This document shows, in pieces, positions 34,417 through 42,518 of a stretch of 42,518 nt of DNA. The first letter of the stretch is position 1. Every line of letters starts with the position of its first letter. The notes beneath the pieces were generated by a model. That model was not told where the DNA came from, did not search any database, and saw only the letters and a list, made by a program, of their open reading frames with translations. This DNA is from Vitreoscilla sp. (GTDB lineage Bacteria > Pseudomonadota > Gammaproteobacteria > Burkholderiales > Neisseriaceae): NCBI GenBank assembly GCA_030150505.1, contig JASLFS010000039.1, forward strand, positions 1 through 42,518. The letters are read 5' to 3'. The position numbers and the translations under genes are program-made.

Positions 34417-34722
34417 GAAATGCTAACTTTGTTATCAAAAGAGAAAAACCGACATTATAACGTTTTATGAAAACGAATAAAATCAATCATTGCTTTAATA
34501 CAATTTAACTGGCTGCCGAATCTATCTTAATTTCAAATACAAATTTTATTAACAGTACAATAACAATATCCCAATGATGAATAATATTCATCTAATATTG
34601 AAAATAATTACTGTGCTTATCTAAAAATAAATAATCAATATTAGCCATTTAATTTTTGGCTCAGGTAAGATAAGGGTAATTAGATTAATAAATATATTTC
34701 ATTCAAATAATAAGGAGATATC
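34417..34722. other. Divergent region between pgpB and metY
   Basis: The 306-base gap is AT-rich. The one clear element is the 17-bp palindrome at 34576-34592. I looked for a SAM or homocysteine riboswitch ahead of metY and did not recognise one. Confidence 0.55.
34576..34592. promoter_or_regulatory. MetR-box-like palindrome upstream of metY
   Basis: GATGAATAATATTCATC is a perfect palindrome that contains TGAA-N5-TTCA, the binding consensus of the LysR-type methionine regulator MetR. It lies about 130 bases before the metY start codon. The match to consensus is exact, but such AT-rich palindromes also arise by chance. Confidence 0.5.
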
Positions 34723-36000
34723 ATGAAAGCAGAAACAACCGCCTTACATGCAGGATATGAAATTGACCCAACAACTAAATCCGTTGCAGTGCCAATTTAT
34801 CAAACAACCAGCTACGCTTTCGATAATACTCAACATGGTGCAGATTTATTTAACTTAAACGTCCCTGGTAATATCTACACTCGCATCATGAACCCAACAA
34901 CTGATGTTTTAGAGAAGCGATTAGCCGCACTAGAAGGTGGTATTGCTGCATTAGCTGTTGCCAGCGGCATGGCTGCTATCACGTACACCATTCTCACTTT
35001 AGCGCAAGCAGGTGATAATATTATTGCCACGAAAACATTATATGGCGGCACTTTTAACTTATTTGCCCACACCCTACCAAAGCAAGGCATTGAAGTTCGA
35101 TTTGTAGATCCAAACAAACCAGAAGATATCAGCAGTTTAGTCGATGACAAAACAAAACTGGTTTACTGTGAAAGCATTGGCAACCCTGCAGTCAACGTTA
35201 TCGACATCCCTGCCTTTGCAAAAGCATCACATGAATATGGTCTGCCATTGGTCGTTGACAATACAGTTCCCTCTCCTGTTATTTGCCATGCGATTGAGCT
35301 GGGTGCCGATATTGTCGTGCAATCATTGACGAAATACATTGGCGGCCATGGCAATAGCATTGGCGGTGCCATCATTGATAGCGGTAAATTTGACTGGGCA
35401 AAACATGCCAATCGCTTTCCAGAGCTAACAACACCAGATGCTTCATATCACGGCGTTAATTACATTGAACACTTTGGTCCGGCAGCATTTATCGCCCGCG
35501 CTAGAGTGGTTCCATTAAGAAGCATGGGTGCCGCAATTAGCCCAATGAACGTATTCCTGATTTTACAAGGCCTAGAAACGCTTTCTTTACGCATGGAACG
35601 ACACTGTGAAAATGCCTTAAAAGTCGCTCAATTCCTACAAGCTCACCCTCAAGTAGCCTGGGTAAATTATCCTGGCTTAGATAACAGTCCTTACAAAGCA
35701 CTTATTGACCGTGACTTTGGTGGTAGAGCTTCAGGTTTATTAAGCTTTGGCATTAAAGGTGGTAGAGAAGAGGCAGCCAAATTTATTGATGCTTTAAATG
35801 TATTTATACGATTAGTGAACATTGGCGACACTCGCTCTTTAGCATGTAACCCAGCAACCACTACTCATCGCCAATTAAACGATGATGAATTGGCTTCAGC
35901 GGGTGTTAATCCCGAAATGATTCGTTTAAGCGTTGGTATTGAACACATTGATGATTTACTTGCTGATTTACGACAAGCATTAGAAGCAGCACAAAAATAA
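34723..36000 (+). CDS. metY: O-acetylhomoserine sulfhydrylase (aminocarboxypropyltransferase)
   Basis: PLP enzyme of the Cys/Met metabolism family (425 residues) that makes homocysteine directly from O-acetylhomoserine and sulfide. Family blocks: 'ETTALHAGYEIDPTTKSVAVPIYQTTSY', 'YTRIMNPTTDVLEKRLAALEGG', 'VDNTVPSPVICHAIELGADIVVQSLTKYIGGHGN' with the Schiff-base lysine, and 'LVNIGDTRSLACNPATTTH'. The insert after the PLP lysine ('FDWAKHANRFPELTTPD') separates MetY from MetB and MetC. AAGGAGA precedes the ATG. Together with the metQ-like gene at the left end it fits methionine supply, but the two are far apart. Confidence 0.94.
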   Translation: MKAETTALHAGYEIDPTTKSVAVPIYQTTSYAFDNTQHGADLFNLNVPGNIYTRIMNPTTDVLEKRLAALEGGIAALAVASGMAAITYTILTLAQAGDNIIATKTLYGGTFNLFAHTLPKQGIEVRFVDPNKPEDISSLVDDKTKLVYCESIGNPAVNVIDIPAFAKASHEYGLPLVVDNTVPSPVICHAIELGADIVVQSLTKYIGGHGNSIGGAIIDSGKFDWAKHANRFPELTTPDASYHGVNYIEHFGPAAFIARARVVPLRSMGAAISPMNVFLILQGLETLSLRMERHCENALKVAQFLQAHPQVAWVNYPGLDNSPYKALIDRDFGGRASGLLSFGIKGGREEAAKFIDALNVFIRLVNIGDTRSLACNPATTTHRQLNDDELASAGVNPEMIRLSVGIEHIDDLLADLRQALEAAQK

Positions 36001-36013
36001 ATCGTATGCATAT

Positions 36014-36043
36014 AAAAAACAAGGTTTTTAAACCTTGTTTTTT
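36014..36043. terminator. Bidirectional terminator between metY and the SirB2-like gene
   Basis: AAAAAACAAGGTTT (36014-36027) pairs with AAACCTTGTTTTTT (36030-36043); the right arm touches the stop codon of the minus-strand gene. Confidence 0.9.
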
Positions 36044-36426
36044 TACGTCCAAAGTATTGGCTTACTCGTTGCAAGCCAAACCATTAAAAATATAGTTAGC
36101 ATAGCCATAATGTAACTATAAATAGATAAAAAACTTCTTATTGGTGACTTCAAGGCATACATACCAAAGCCAATATAGAAAAATAATAAAACTATTTTGA
36201 CACCTAACCATTGCACATTCACAAATGGTATCAAACTTAACAACACAGCTAACAAAATACCCGTTAAAAGTAAAAACGAATCGATAATATGTGGAGCCAC
36301 ACGAATCGATTTTCTCAACATTTTACTTGGATAGATTTGCCTCCAAAAAAATCGTAAATTTAATAGCAGCACGGATATAACAACTAAACTAATGTGTAAA
36401 TGCTTTAGAAAAAAATACCACCCCAT
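36043..36426 (-). CDS. SirB2-family small membrane protein
   Basis: 127 residues with four hydrophobic helices. The start 'MGWYFFLKHLHISLVVISVLLLNLRFFW' and the following 'RVAPHIIDSFLLLTGILLAVLL' and 'KIVLLFFYIGFGMYAL' fit the SirB2 family (invasion gene up-regulator SirB), whose biochemical role is unknown. I use ATG 36426, which has GGAA about nine bases upstream; an in-frame TTG two codons earlier is less likely. It is divergent from uvrA and convergent with metY. Confidence 0.8.
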   Translation of the reverse strand: MGWYFFLKHLHISLVVISVLLLNLRFFWRQIYPSKMLRKSIRVAPHIIDSFLLLTGILLAVLLSLIPFVNVQWLGVKIVLLFFYIGFGMYALKSPIRSFLSIYSYIMAMLTIFLMVWLATSKPILWT

Positions 36427-36517
36427 GCACAAAATTCCAATTCAATAAAAATATTTTTCATTGTTACATACAATTAGCCTCTAACCCAAATATTACTTTG
36501 CCTTTTTATCTGCCTGC

Positions 36518-36549
36518 TTTGCAACGACTGATGGCTTTTAGCGTATAAT
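36518..36549 (+). promoter_or_regulatory. Candidate uvrA promoter
   Basis: TATAAT at 36544-36549 is consensus. The best -35 match, TTGCAA at 36518-36523, is 20 bases away, which is long. No LexA box was recognised. Confidence 0.5.
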
Positions 36550-36594
36550 AATTTGTTCTGTTAAGGCTTTTTTTGTTATTCAGTTTAGGAAAAT

Positions 36595-39429
36595 ATGGAA
36601 ACTATTCGTATCCGTGGTGCACGTACTCATAATTTAAAAAACATTGATTTAGATATTCCTAGACATAAGCTAGTGGTTATCACTGGTTTATCTGGTAGTG
36701 GAAAATCCTCGTTGGCTTTTGATACTTTATATGCTGAAGGTCAACGACGCTATGTTGAAAGTTTATCTGCATACGCTCGCCAATTTCTACAACTAATGGA
36801 AAAGCCTGATGTTGACTTAATCGAAGGTTTATCGCCTGCTATTTCTATTGAACAAAAAGCCACCAGCCATAATCCTCGCTCAACCGTTGGTACTGTGACG
36901 GAAATTCATGACTATCTGCGCTTATTATATGCCCGTGTCGGCACGCCTTATTGTCCAGAACACAACCTACCACTAGATAGCCAAACCGTTTCACAAATGG
37001 TTGACCATATTCTTGCCTTCCCTGAAGGCACAAAAGTAATGATTCTTGCGCCATCAGTCGTAGAGCGAAAAGGTGAGCACCAAGAATTATTAGCGGACTT
37101 GCAAGCACAAGGTTTTGCCCGTGTCCGCATTGATGGCAAAATATACGAATTAGGTGATACACCAGCCTTAGAAAAAAATATCAAACACAATATTGATGTG
37201 GTAATTGATCGAATCAAAGTTCGAAGTGATATTAAACAGCGCTTAGCAGAAAGCTTTGAGTCCGCTCTCGCATTTGGTAATGATAGAGCACTGGCTTTAG
37301 AAATGGATAACGATAAAGAACATTGGTTTTCTGCAAAATTTGCTTGCCCTACTTGTTCATACAGTTTACCTGAACTAGAACCTCGCTTATTTAGTTTTAA
37401 TAACCCTATCGGCGCTTGCCCATCCTGCGATGGCCTAGGATCACGAGATTATTTTGATCCTAAACGAGTTGTCGCACATCCAGAACTATCTTTAGCTTCT
37501 GGTGCGATTAAAGGCTGGGATAAACGTAATGCTTTTTACTTCCAAATGGTTCAATCATTGGCTAGCCATTATGATTTCGATATTGATACCCCATTTGAAA
37601 ATTTTTCTGCAAAACTACAAGATATTATTTTGTATGGCTCCAAAAAAGAAACCATTGAGTTTCATTACTTGAGCAATCAAGGAACAATCATTAAACGAAG
37701 CCATGCTTTTGAAGGCATTATTCCTAATTTAGAACGAAGATATCGTGAAACTGATTCTTCAACCGTTCGTGAGGAACTGCATCAATACCAAAGCCATCAA
37801 TCTTGCCCTGATTGTGAAGGTGCAAGATTACGAAAAGAAGCCAGATATGTATATGTTGGCAATGAAGCGCTGCAAGATATCAGTGCTTGGCCATTAGCTA
37901 AAAGCCATCAATTTTTTCAAGAATTACAACTTTCAGGCAGCAAACAACAAATTGCTGAAAAAATCTTAAAAGAAATTACCGAACGTTTAGGTTTCTTAAT
38001 TAACGTTGGTTTAAATTACCTCAACCTTTCTCGTAGCGCAGAAACACTCTCTGGCGGAGAAGCGCAGCGCATTCGATTAGCTAGCCAAATTGGTAGTGGG
38101 CTAACTGGCGTTATGTATGTGCTAGATGAACCCTCTATCGGCTTACACCAACGAGATAATGACCGTTTACTTGGTACTCTTAAACGTTTACGAGATTTAG
38201 GCAATAGCGTTATCGTCGTTGAGCATGATGAAGATGCAATTCGCCAAGCAGATTTTGTTGTCGATATGGGTCCGGGTGCGGGTGAGCATGGTGGCCAAGT
38301 TCTAATAGCAGATACGCCAGATAAAGTAGCACAATCAGAAGTTTCAATAACAGGCCAATACTTAAGTGGCAAAACTGCCATTAAACTTCCTAAAGAGCGC
38401 TCTGTTATTGATCCAGAACGAATGCTCATTTTAAGTGGCGCATCAGGCAATAATTTAAAGAATGTTACCCTTAATTTACCTTTGGGGTTAATCACTTGTA
38501 TTACTGGTGTTTCAGGCAGTGGTAAATCTACTTTGATTAACGATACATTGGCAAAAATTACAGCACGAGATTTAAATCGAGCAAAAGAAGAACCTTCTCC
38601 ATATAAAAGCATCTTAGGTTTAGAGCACTTAGATAAAGTCATTAACGTTGACCAAAGCCCTATTGGTAGAACACCGCGCTCAAACCCAGCAACTTATACT
38701 GGACTTTTTACACCTATTCGGGAACTTTTTGCAGGTGTACCTCTGTCTAGAGAACGTGGTTACAATGTTGGCCGTTTTAGTTTTAACGTCAAAGGTGGAC
38801 GTTGCGAAGCCTGCCAAGGCGATGGTGTATTAAAAGTAGAAATGCATTTCTTACCTGACGTTTACGTTCCTTGCGAAGTATGCCATGGTAAAAGATACAA
38901 CCGAGAAACCTTAGAAGTGAACTACAAAGGTAAAAATATTAATGAAATATTAAGCCTAACTGTAGAAGATGCTCGTGAGTTTTTCGATGCAGTACCTACT
39001 ATTGCCAGAAAGCTACAAACATTAATGGACGTTGGTTTAGGTTATGTTCGCTTAGGACAAAGCGCCACGACTCTATCAGGTGGTGAAGCACAACGCGTGA
39101 AATTAGCGCTGGAACTATCCAAACGAGATACCGGCAAAACTTTGTATATTTTGGATGAACCGACTACTGGCTTACACTTTGCCGATATCGCGTTGTTACT
39201 ACAAGTTATCCAACGTTTAAAAGGTAAAGGAAACAGTATCGTCATTATTGAACACAATTTAGACGTTATCAAAACAGCTGACCACGTTATTGATTTAGGT
39301 CCTGAAGGCGGTGCTGGCGGCGGACAGATTATTGCAGAAGGCACACCTGAAGAGGTTGCCGAATCTCCTATTTCATATACTGGAAAATACCTAAAAAATG
39401 TTTTAGCAGATAGCCAAAAAGATTCATAA
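36595..39429 (+). CDS. uvrA: UvrABC excinuclease subunit A
   Basis: DNA damage sensor of nucleotide excision repair, 944 residues, the standard length. Two ABC ATPase modules: Walker A 'GLSGSGKS' from residue 31 and 'GVSGSGKS' in the second half; signature motifs 'LSGGEAQRIRLA' and 'LSGGEAQRVKLA'; Walker B 'VLDEPSIGLHQRD' and 'ILDEPTTGLHFAD'. Zinc-binding cysteines are in 'CPTCSYSLPELEPRLFSF' with 'CPSCDGLG' and, in the second module, in 'CEACQGDG' with 'CEVCHGKRYN'. 'SIEQKATSHNPRSTVGTVTEI' and 'DQSPIGRTPRSNPATYTG' are also diagnostic. It is monocistronic. A weak terminator-like hairpin follows. Confidence 0.98.
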   Translation: METIRIRGARTHNLKNIDLDIPRHKLVVITGLSGSGKSSLAFDTLYAEGQRRYVESLSAYARQFLQLMEKPDVDLIEGLSPAISIEQKATSHNPRSTVGTVTEIHDYLRLLYARVGTPYCPEHNLPLDSQTVSQMVDHILAFPEGTKVMILAPSVVERKGEHQELLADLQAQGFARVRIDGKIYELGDTPALEKNIKHNIDVVIDRIKVRSDIKQRLAESFESALAFGNDRALALEMDNDKEHWFSAKFACPTCSYSLPELEPRLFSFNNPIGACPSCDGLGSRDYFDPKRVVAHPELSLASGAIKGWDKRNAFYFQMVQSLASHYDFDIDTPFENFSAKLQDIILYGSKKETIEFHYLSNQGTIIKRSHAFEGIIPNLERRYRETDSSTVREELHQYQSHQSCPDCEGARLRKEARYVYVGNEALQDISAWPLAKSHQFFQELQLSGSKQQIAEKILKEITERLGFLINVGLNYLNLSRSAETLSGGEAQRIRLASQIGSGLTGVMYVLDEPSIGLHQRDNDRLLGTLKRLRDLGNSVIVVEHDEDAIRQADFVVDMGPGAGEHGGQVLIADTPDKVAQSEVSITGQYLSGKTAIKLPKERSVIDPERMLILSGASGNNLKNVTLNLPLGLITCITGVSGSGKSTLINDTLAKITARDLNRAKEEPSPYKSILGLEHLDKVINVDQSPIGRTPRSNPATYTGLFTPIRELFAGVPLSRERGYNVGRFSFNVKGGRCEACQGDGVLKVEMHFLPDVYVPCEVCHGKRYNRETLEVNYKGKNINEILSLTVEDAREFFDAVPTIARKLQTLMDVGLGYVRLGQSATTLSGGEAQRVKLALELSKRDTGKTLYILDEPTTGLHFADIALLLQVIQRLKGKGNSIVIIEHNLDVIKTADHVIDLGPEGGAGGGQIIAEGTPEEVAESPISYTGKYLKNVLADSQKDS
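37932..37943 (-). repeat. Uptake-sequence-like word, GCTGCCTGAA core
   Basis: Minus strand reads TTGCTGCCTGAA, inside uvrA. Confidence 0.35.
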
Positions 39430-39439
39430 TTTAATCATT

Positions 39440-39475
39440 CGCCAGTGGTGATTGATGCATAAAACACCATTGGCG
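39440..39475 (+). terminator. Hairpin after uvrA
   Basis: CGCCAGTGGTG (39440-39450) pairs with CACCATTGGCG (39465-39475) with one G-T pair over a 14-base loop. There is no T-run, so it may act as an mRNA 3'-end stabiliser and not as a terminator. Confidence 0.5.
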
Positions 39476-39694
39476 CCGATTTCATGTCGTTTAACTGATT
39501 GAATCAAAAAACAAGCATATTTTCATGGTAACAATATATATATAGAATTATTAATTTAATTAATAGTTTGTCAAAGGGTTTGGTTATCATTATGTAATTA
39601 CGTAAAATGTAGGCCAACGATTTTTTTAACAATGCATAAATTGGTTATTAAAAAACCAAATAAAATAAAGCTAATTTATCAAAAGGTATAACCT

Positions 39695-41167
39695 GTGAAG
39701 TTATATTGTAAGACCACACATTTAAAATTGAGTCGACTCCTAATTGTCACAGCCATGTCCAGTTACCTGCCTCAGGTATTAGCACAGGATCCGCCACCTC
39801 CACCCTCACATCTAATGAGCCATACCAATAGTGTTATGGTTGCAACACCAGCCACGCCATTGATGTTTGAAGAAGCTAGAAAAATTTTAACAGAAGGCTC
39901 CCCACAGCTAAAAGCATCTCAAAAAAATCTTGAAAGTAAAACACTAGAACAAGATGCTATTAAAATGTTAGGCGGCCCTATTGTGATGATTTCAGGTAGC
40001 GCAGGACATTATGATTTATCTGGCGGTGTATCAAATGATAGGCTATCCGATTTTGACGTTATTATTAATGGTCATGAAGCACCTTCTATTCCTGAAAAAC
40101 ATGTCCCCAATGTTGACCTTCATGCCCAAGTGCACGATACATTTAAATTTGCGAATGCGAATGTTATATGGCCCATTTATACAGGCGGTAAAATTACAGC
40201 GGTTAAAAAATTTGCACAAGGCAAAACAAATGAGGCCAAGGCTGATGACCGTAGCCATGAAGCAGAAGTGCAAAACCAATTAATTTCACGTTATTTTGGT
40301 GCCCAACTTGCCCAGTCAGCTGCAGATTTACGTCAAGATGCGGTAAATGCCATTGCCGTGCATGATAAAACCGCACAACGCATGCTAGATGAAGGTTTAA
40401 TCGCCAAAGTAGAAAGGCTGCAAGCCAAAGTCGCACTAGAAACAGCAAAAATAGAATCAGAAAAAGCCAGTAATGATGCCATTTTAGCCAGCGTTGCTTT
40501 ACAGCGTTTATTGCAAAGTGAGCGCCGCATTTCACCAGCAACCAACTTATTTATTAACCAAAAACCTTTACCAGAACTACAATATTTTCTGGATTTGGCC
40601 ATGAATAAACATCCTGGCTTAGAAAAAGTCGCTGCAAAAAAAGAACAAGCAACTGCTTTACATCAAGCGGGACAATCAAGATGGAAACCTGAAATTACAG
40701 CATTTGCGCAACACGAATTAAATGCAAAAAACCCCAATCGAATTGCGGGGCTGAATTTACGATGGACATTGTGGAGCAGCGTTGACCGTAGGCAAATAGA
40801 TAGAGCCAACTTAGCAACCATTAATGCAGCTTCTTATATGGATCAACAAGCTCGTGAAGATATTAGTATATTGGTGGAAAAAAATTGGCGAGATGTAGAA
40901 AATGCCCGTTATACCTATCTATCAATGAATAGTAACATCCAAGCTGCCGAAGAATATTTACGTTTACGCCAATCTGGCTTAAGAGAAGGACTAAGCACAA
41001 TTTCAGATGCCATTGATGCTCAAGTTAACCTCACCAAAGCAAAAACCGAACGTTTACAGGCAGCCAATTCATATATTCAAGCACTAGCAGCACTACTTGC
41101 CAGTGCTGGCATTCCAGAACAATTTAGTCAATATTTATCAACAGCTGATACAAAAGTTAAACCTTAA
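39695..41167 (+). CDS. TolC-family outer membrane efflux protein
   Basis: 490 residues, starting at GTG 39695 with AAAGG upstream. A signal peptide (basic start, hydrophobic 'LLIVTAMSSYLPQVLAQ') precedes a proline-rich stretch DPPPPPS. Two long OEP repeats follow; 'NANVIWPIYTGGKITAVKKFAQG' and 'LNLRWTLWSSVDRRQIDRANL' are the paired beta-to-helix transitions of TolC-like trimers, and 'RLRQSGLREGLSTISDAIDAQVNLTKAK' is the conserved second-repeat helix. It forms an operon with the HlyD-like gene nine bases downstream and the ABC-2 permease gene after that, so it is likely the outer-membrane channel of a tripartite exporter. The cargo is unknown. Confidence 0.87.
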   Translation: MKLYCKTTHLKLSRLLIVTAMSSYLPQVLAQDPPPPPSHLMSHTNSVMVATPATPLMFEEARKILTEGSPQLKASQKNLESKTLEQDAIKMLGGPIVMISGSAGHYDLSGGVSNDRLSDFDVIINGHEAPSIPEKHVPNVDLHAQVHDTFKFANANVIWPIYTGGKITAVKKFAQGKTNEAKADDRSHEAEVQNQLISRYFGAQLAQSAADLRQDAVNAIAVHDKTAQRMLDEGLIAKVERLQAKVALETAKIESEKASNDAILASVALQRLLQSERRISPATNLFINQKPLPELQYFLDLAMNKHPGLEKVAAKKEQATALHQAGQSRWKPEITAFAQHELNAKNPNRIAGLNLRWTLWSSVDRRQIDRANLATINAASYMDQQAREDISILVEKNWRDVENARYTYLSMNSNIQAAEEYLRLRQSGLREGLSTISDAIDAQVNLTKAKTERLQAANSYIQALAALLASAGIPEQFSQYLSTADTKVKP

Positions 41168-41176
41168 GGAATAGTA

Positions 41177-42166
41177 ATGCAAAGTAAGAAAATAAAATTA
41201 GGAATATTTATCTTCGCTATTATCACTATTGTAATTATTATAGGTTTATATGTTGCTACTCGCCCAGAACCTATCGTATTACAAGGTCAGATGGAAGCTG
41301 AAGAAATTGATGTTGCCCCAAAAGTACCCGGTCGTATCGCTGAAGTGTTTGTAAAAGAAGGTCAACAAATTAAAATTGGTGATCCCATTATGCGCTTTGA
41401 CAGCCCCGAAATTAATGCCAAACTTGCCCAAGCAGATGCCGCCCATGAAGCAGCAACAGCACAAGCACAAAAAGCACAAGCAGGTGCTCGCCCACAAGAA
41501 ATTGATATGGCAAAGCAAACATATTTACGTGCACAGGCTGCAGCAGATTTAGCGAAAAAAACATATGATCGCGTCAACAATCTAGCTCAGGAAGGTTTAC
41601 TATCAAAACAAAAAAGGGATGAGGCTTATACCAATTACGTTGCTTCAAGAGAACAAGCTGCAGCAGCTAAAGCACAATACAATATGGCATTAGAGGGTGC
41701 GCGAAAAGAAGATATTGCTAGTGCTGAAGCGATCGCTAAGCAATCTAGCGCTGTCGTTCAAGAAGCGCAAGTTGCAGAAGATGAAGCTCATTTAAGAAGT
41801 CCAATATCTGGAGAAATATCAGATGTCATTGCCAAAGTTGGGCAAATCAACCCACAAGGCGTTCCTGCCATTAGTGTTATTGACTTAAATGATCAATGGG
41901 TCGTTCTTAACGTACGTGAAGACTATATTGCTAAATTTGGTATTGGTGCTGAGTTTAATGGTGAAATTCCAGCTTTGAGCAATGGAAAGCAAAAAACCAC
42001 TGCCACATTTAAGGTTTATGCTAGCTCTCCGTTGGCTGATTTCGCTACATGGCGGGCAACCCGTAACAATCAAGGATTTGACCTAAAAACCTTTGAAGTC
42101 AAAGCCAGACCTAGTGTACCCATCAAAAATATGCGCCCTGGCATGAGCGTATTGGTTCCACTGTAA
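41177..42166 (+). CDS. HlyD-family periplasmic adaptor (membrane fusion protein)
   Basis: 329 residues. One N-terminal transmembrane helix ('LGIFIFAIITIVIIIGLYVAT') anchors it. A split biotinyl-lipoyl domain follows: 'IDVAPKVPGRIAEVFVKEGQQIKIGDPI' before and 'LRSPISGEISDVIAKVGQ' after a long Ala/Gln/Glu-rich coiled coil (about residues 80-200). The C-terminal beta-barrel has 'QWVVLNVREDYIAKFGIGAEF' and ends 'IKNMRPGMSVLVPL'. It resembles the adaptors of YhiI/YbhG type that work with ABC-2 exporters. AGGAA precedes its ATG. Confidence 0.9.
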   Translation: MQSKKIKLGIFIFAIITIVIIIGLYVATRPEPIVLQGQMEAEEIDVAPKVPGRIAEVFVKEGQQIKIGDPIMRFDSPEINAKLAQADAAHEAATAQAQKAQAGARPQEIDMAKQTYLRAQAAADLAKKTYDRVNNLAQEGLLSKQKRDEAYTNYVASREQAAAAKAQYNMALEGARKEDIASAEAIAKQSSAVVQEAQVAEDEAHLRSPISGEISDVIAKVGQINPQGVPAISVIDLNDQWVVLNVREDYIAKFGIGAEFNGEIPALSNGKQKTTATFKVYASSPLADFATWRATRNNQGFDLKTFEVKARPSVPIKNMRPGMSVLVPL

Positions 42167-42179
42167 AAGTAAATTAACC

Positions 42180-42518
42180 ATGATATTTTTACAATCTTTA
42201 TTAGATAGCATAACCAAAGAAATCCGGTGGCTTAAATCAAGCCGCTGGGATTTTGCAATGATAACCTGGGTACCTGTATTATCGGTGTTATTCATCTGGT
42301 GGACATTTTCCGCCATTATTCCCTATAAACTTCCAATCGGTGTCTTAGATCAAGACCATAGCACCATTAGCCGTCAGGTTAATCGCTATATTAATGCCAG
42401 CCCTATTTTAAATGTGACGGAGCAATACACAGATATTAAAAGTGCAGAAACAGCTTTACGCCGTGGGGATATCTTTGCTGTTGTCATTTTACCGTATCAA
42501 TTACAGCAAGATATTAAA
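42180..42518 (+). CDS. ABC-2 type transporter permease (3' end missing)
   Basis: The frame opens at ATG 42180 and runs off the window with 113 codons visible. It encodes a basic cytoplasmic start (SITKEIRWLKSSRWDF), one transmembrane helix (MITWVPVLSVLFIWWTFSAI) and then a periplasmic segment with 'LPIGVLDQDHSTISRQVNRYINASP', the usual start of YhhJ/YbhR-like ABC-2 permeases ('VVDxDxSxxSR'). It is 14 bases from the adaptor gene. The ATPase subunit and perhaps a second permease should follow outside the window. Confidence 0.85.
   Translation, partial: MIFLQSLLDSITKEIRWLKSSRWDFAMITWVPVLSVLFIWWTFSAIIPYKLPIGVLDQDHSTISRQVNRYINASPILNVTEQYTDIKSAETALRRGDIFAVVILPYQLQQDIK

Noticed and set aside
34417..34722. 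SAM riboswitch ahead of metY
   Set aside because: No conserved core or P1 stem plus terminator was recognised; only a DNA palindrome is present.
38016..38642. 208-residue minus-strand open frame
   Set aside because: It lies antisense inside uvrA and its Ser/Pro-rich translation mirrors the ABC motifs of uvrA.
1..42518. Classical Neisseria uptake sequence GCCGTCTGAA
   Set aside because: I did not find it by eye on either strand; the window has a different word, GCTGCCTGAA.
1..42518. Mobile elements, prophage or defence island
   Set aside because: No transposase, integrase, terminal repeats, toxin-antitoxin pair or nuclease gene was recognised; gene content is core metabolism and information processing.

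Overview
The window is a low-GC (AT-rich by eye, not measured) proteobacterial chromosome segment that is almost entirely housekeeping. The likely source is a Neisseriaceae member or close relative. Supporting signs are a type IV pilin, ppsA and ppsR close together, the rimP-nusA-infB-rbfA-truB-rpsO-pnp order, a tryptophan permease of the Mtr type, and a sparse 10-12 bp word (core GCTGCCTGAA) that resembles a Neisseriaceae DNA-uptake-sequence dialect. The family assignment is inference. No rRNA, tRNA, CRISPR array, insertion sequence or prophage was seen.

Layout. 1-1.6 kb: 3' part of a MetQ/NlpA-family lipoprotein gene and an orphan type IV pilin. 1.7-7.7 kb: PEP synthase (ppsA), a Sad-type aldehyde dehydrogenase, proC, and the PEP synthase regulator ppsR. 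7.9-8.04 kb: a structured intergenic segment that may be a small RNA. 8.1-10.2 kb: a YchJ-like SEC-C protein, rdgC and dcd. 10.4-14.4 kb: class Ia ribonucleotide reductase nrdA-nrdB plus a YfaE-like 2Fe-2S ferredoxin, behind a palindrome-rich promoter; nrdA appears to start at ATT. 14.4-18.6 kb: gph, mtr, a Fur-box-preceded siderophore-interacting protein and a DadA-like oxidase. 18.7-19.9 kb: serC. 20.1-29.0 kb: the transcription/translation/RNA-decay cluster rimP, nusA, infB, rbfA, truB, rpsO, pnp, broken up by several intrinsic terminators and structured leaders. 29.0-39.4 kb: an EamA/RarD-like permease, malate synthase G, trmA with a PAP2 phosphatase, metY, a SirB2-like membrane protein and uvrA. 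39.7 kb to the end: a TolC-like / HlyD-like / ABC-2 permease export operon that runs off the window.

Functional links. ppsA, ppsR and glcB point to gluconeogenesis and glyoxylate use. nrdA, nrdB, the ferredoxin and dcd all feed dNTP supply. The rimP-pnp block couples ribosome assembly, transcription elongation and mRNA turnover. I found no obvious new multi-gene defence or biosynthetic system. The most unusual signals are regulatory: the non-AUG start and palindromes of nrdA, an 81-nt hairpin in the pnp leader, a candidate sRNA downstream of ppsR's divergent promoter, and the uptake-sequence-like word.
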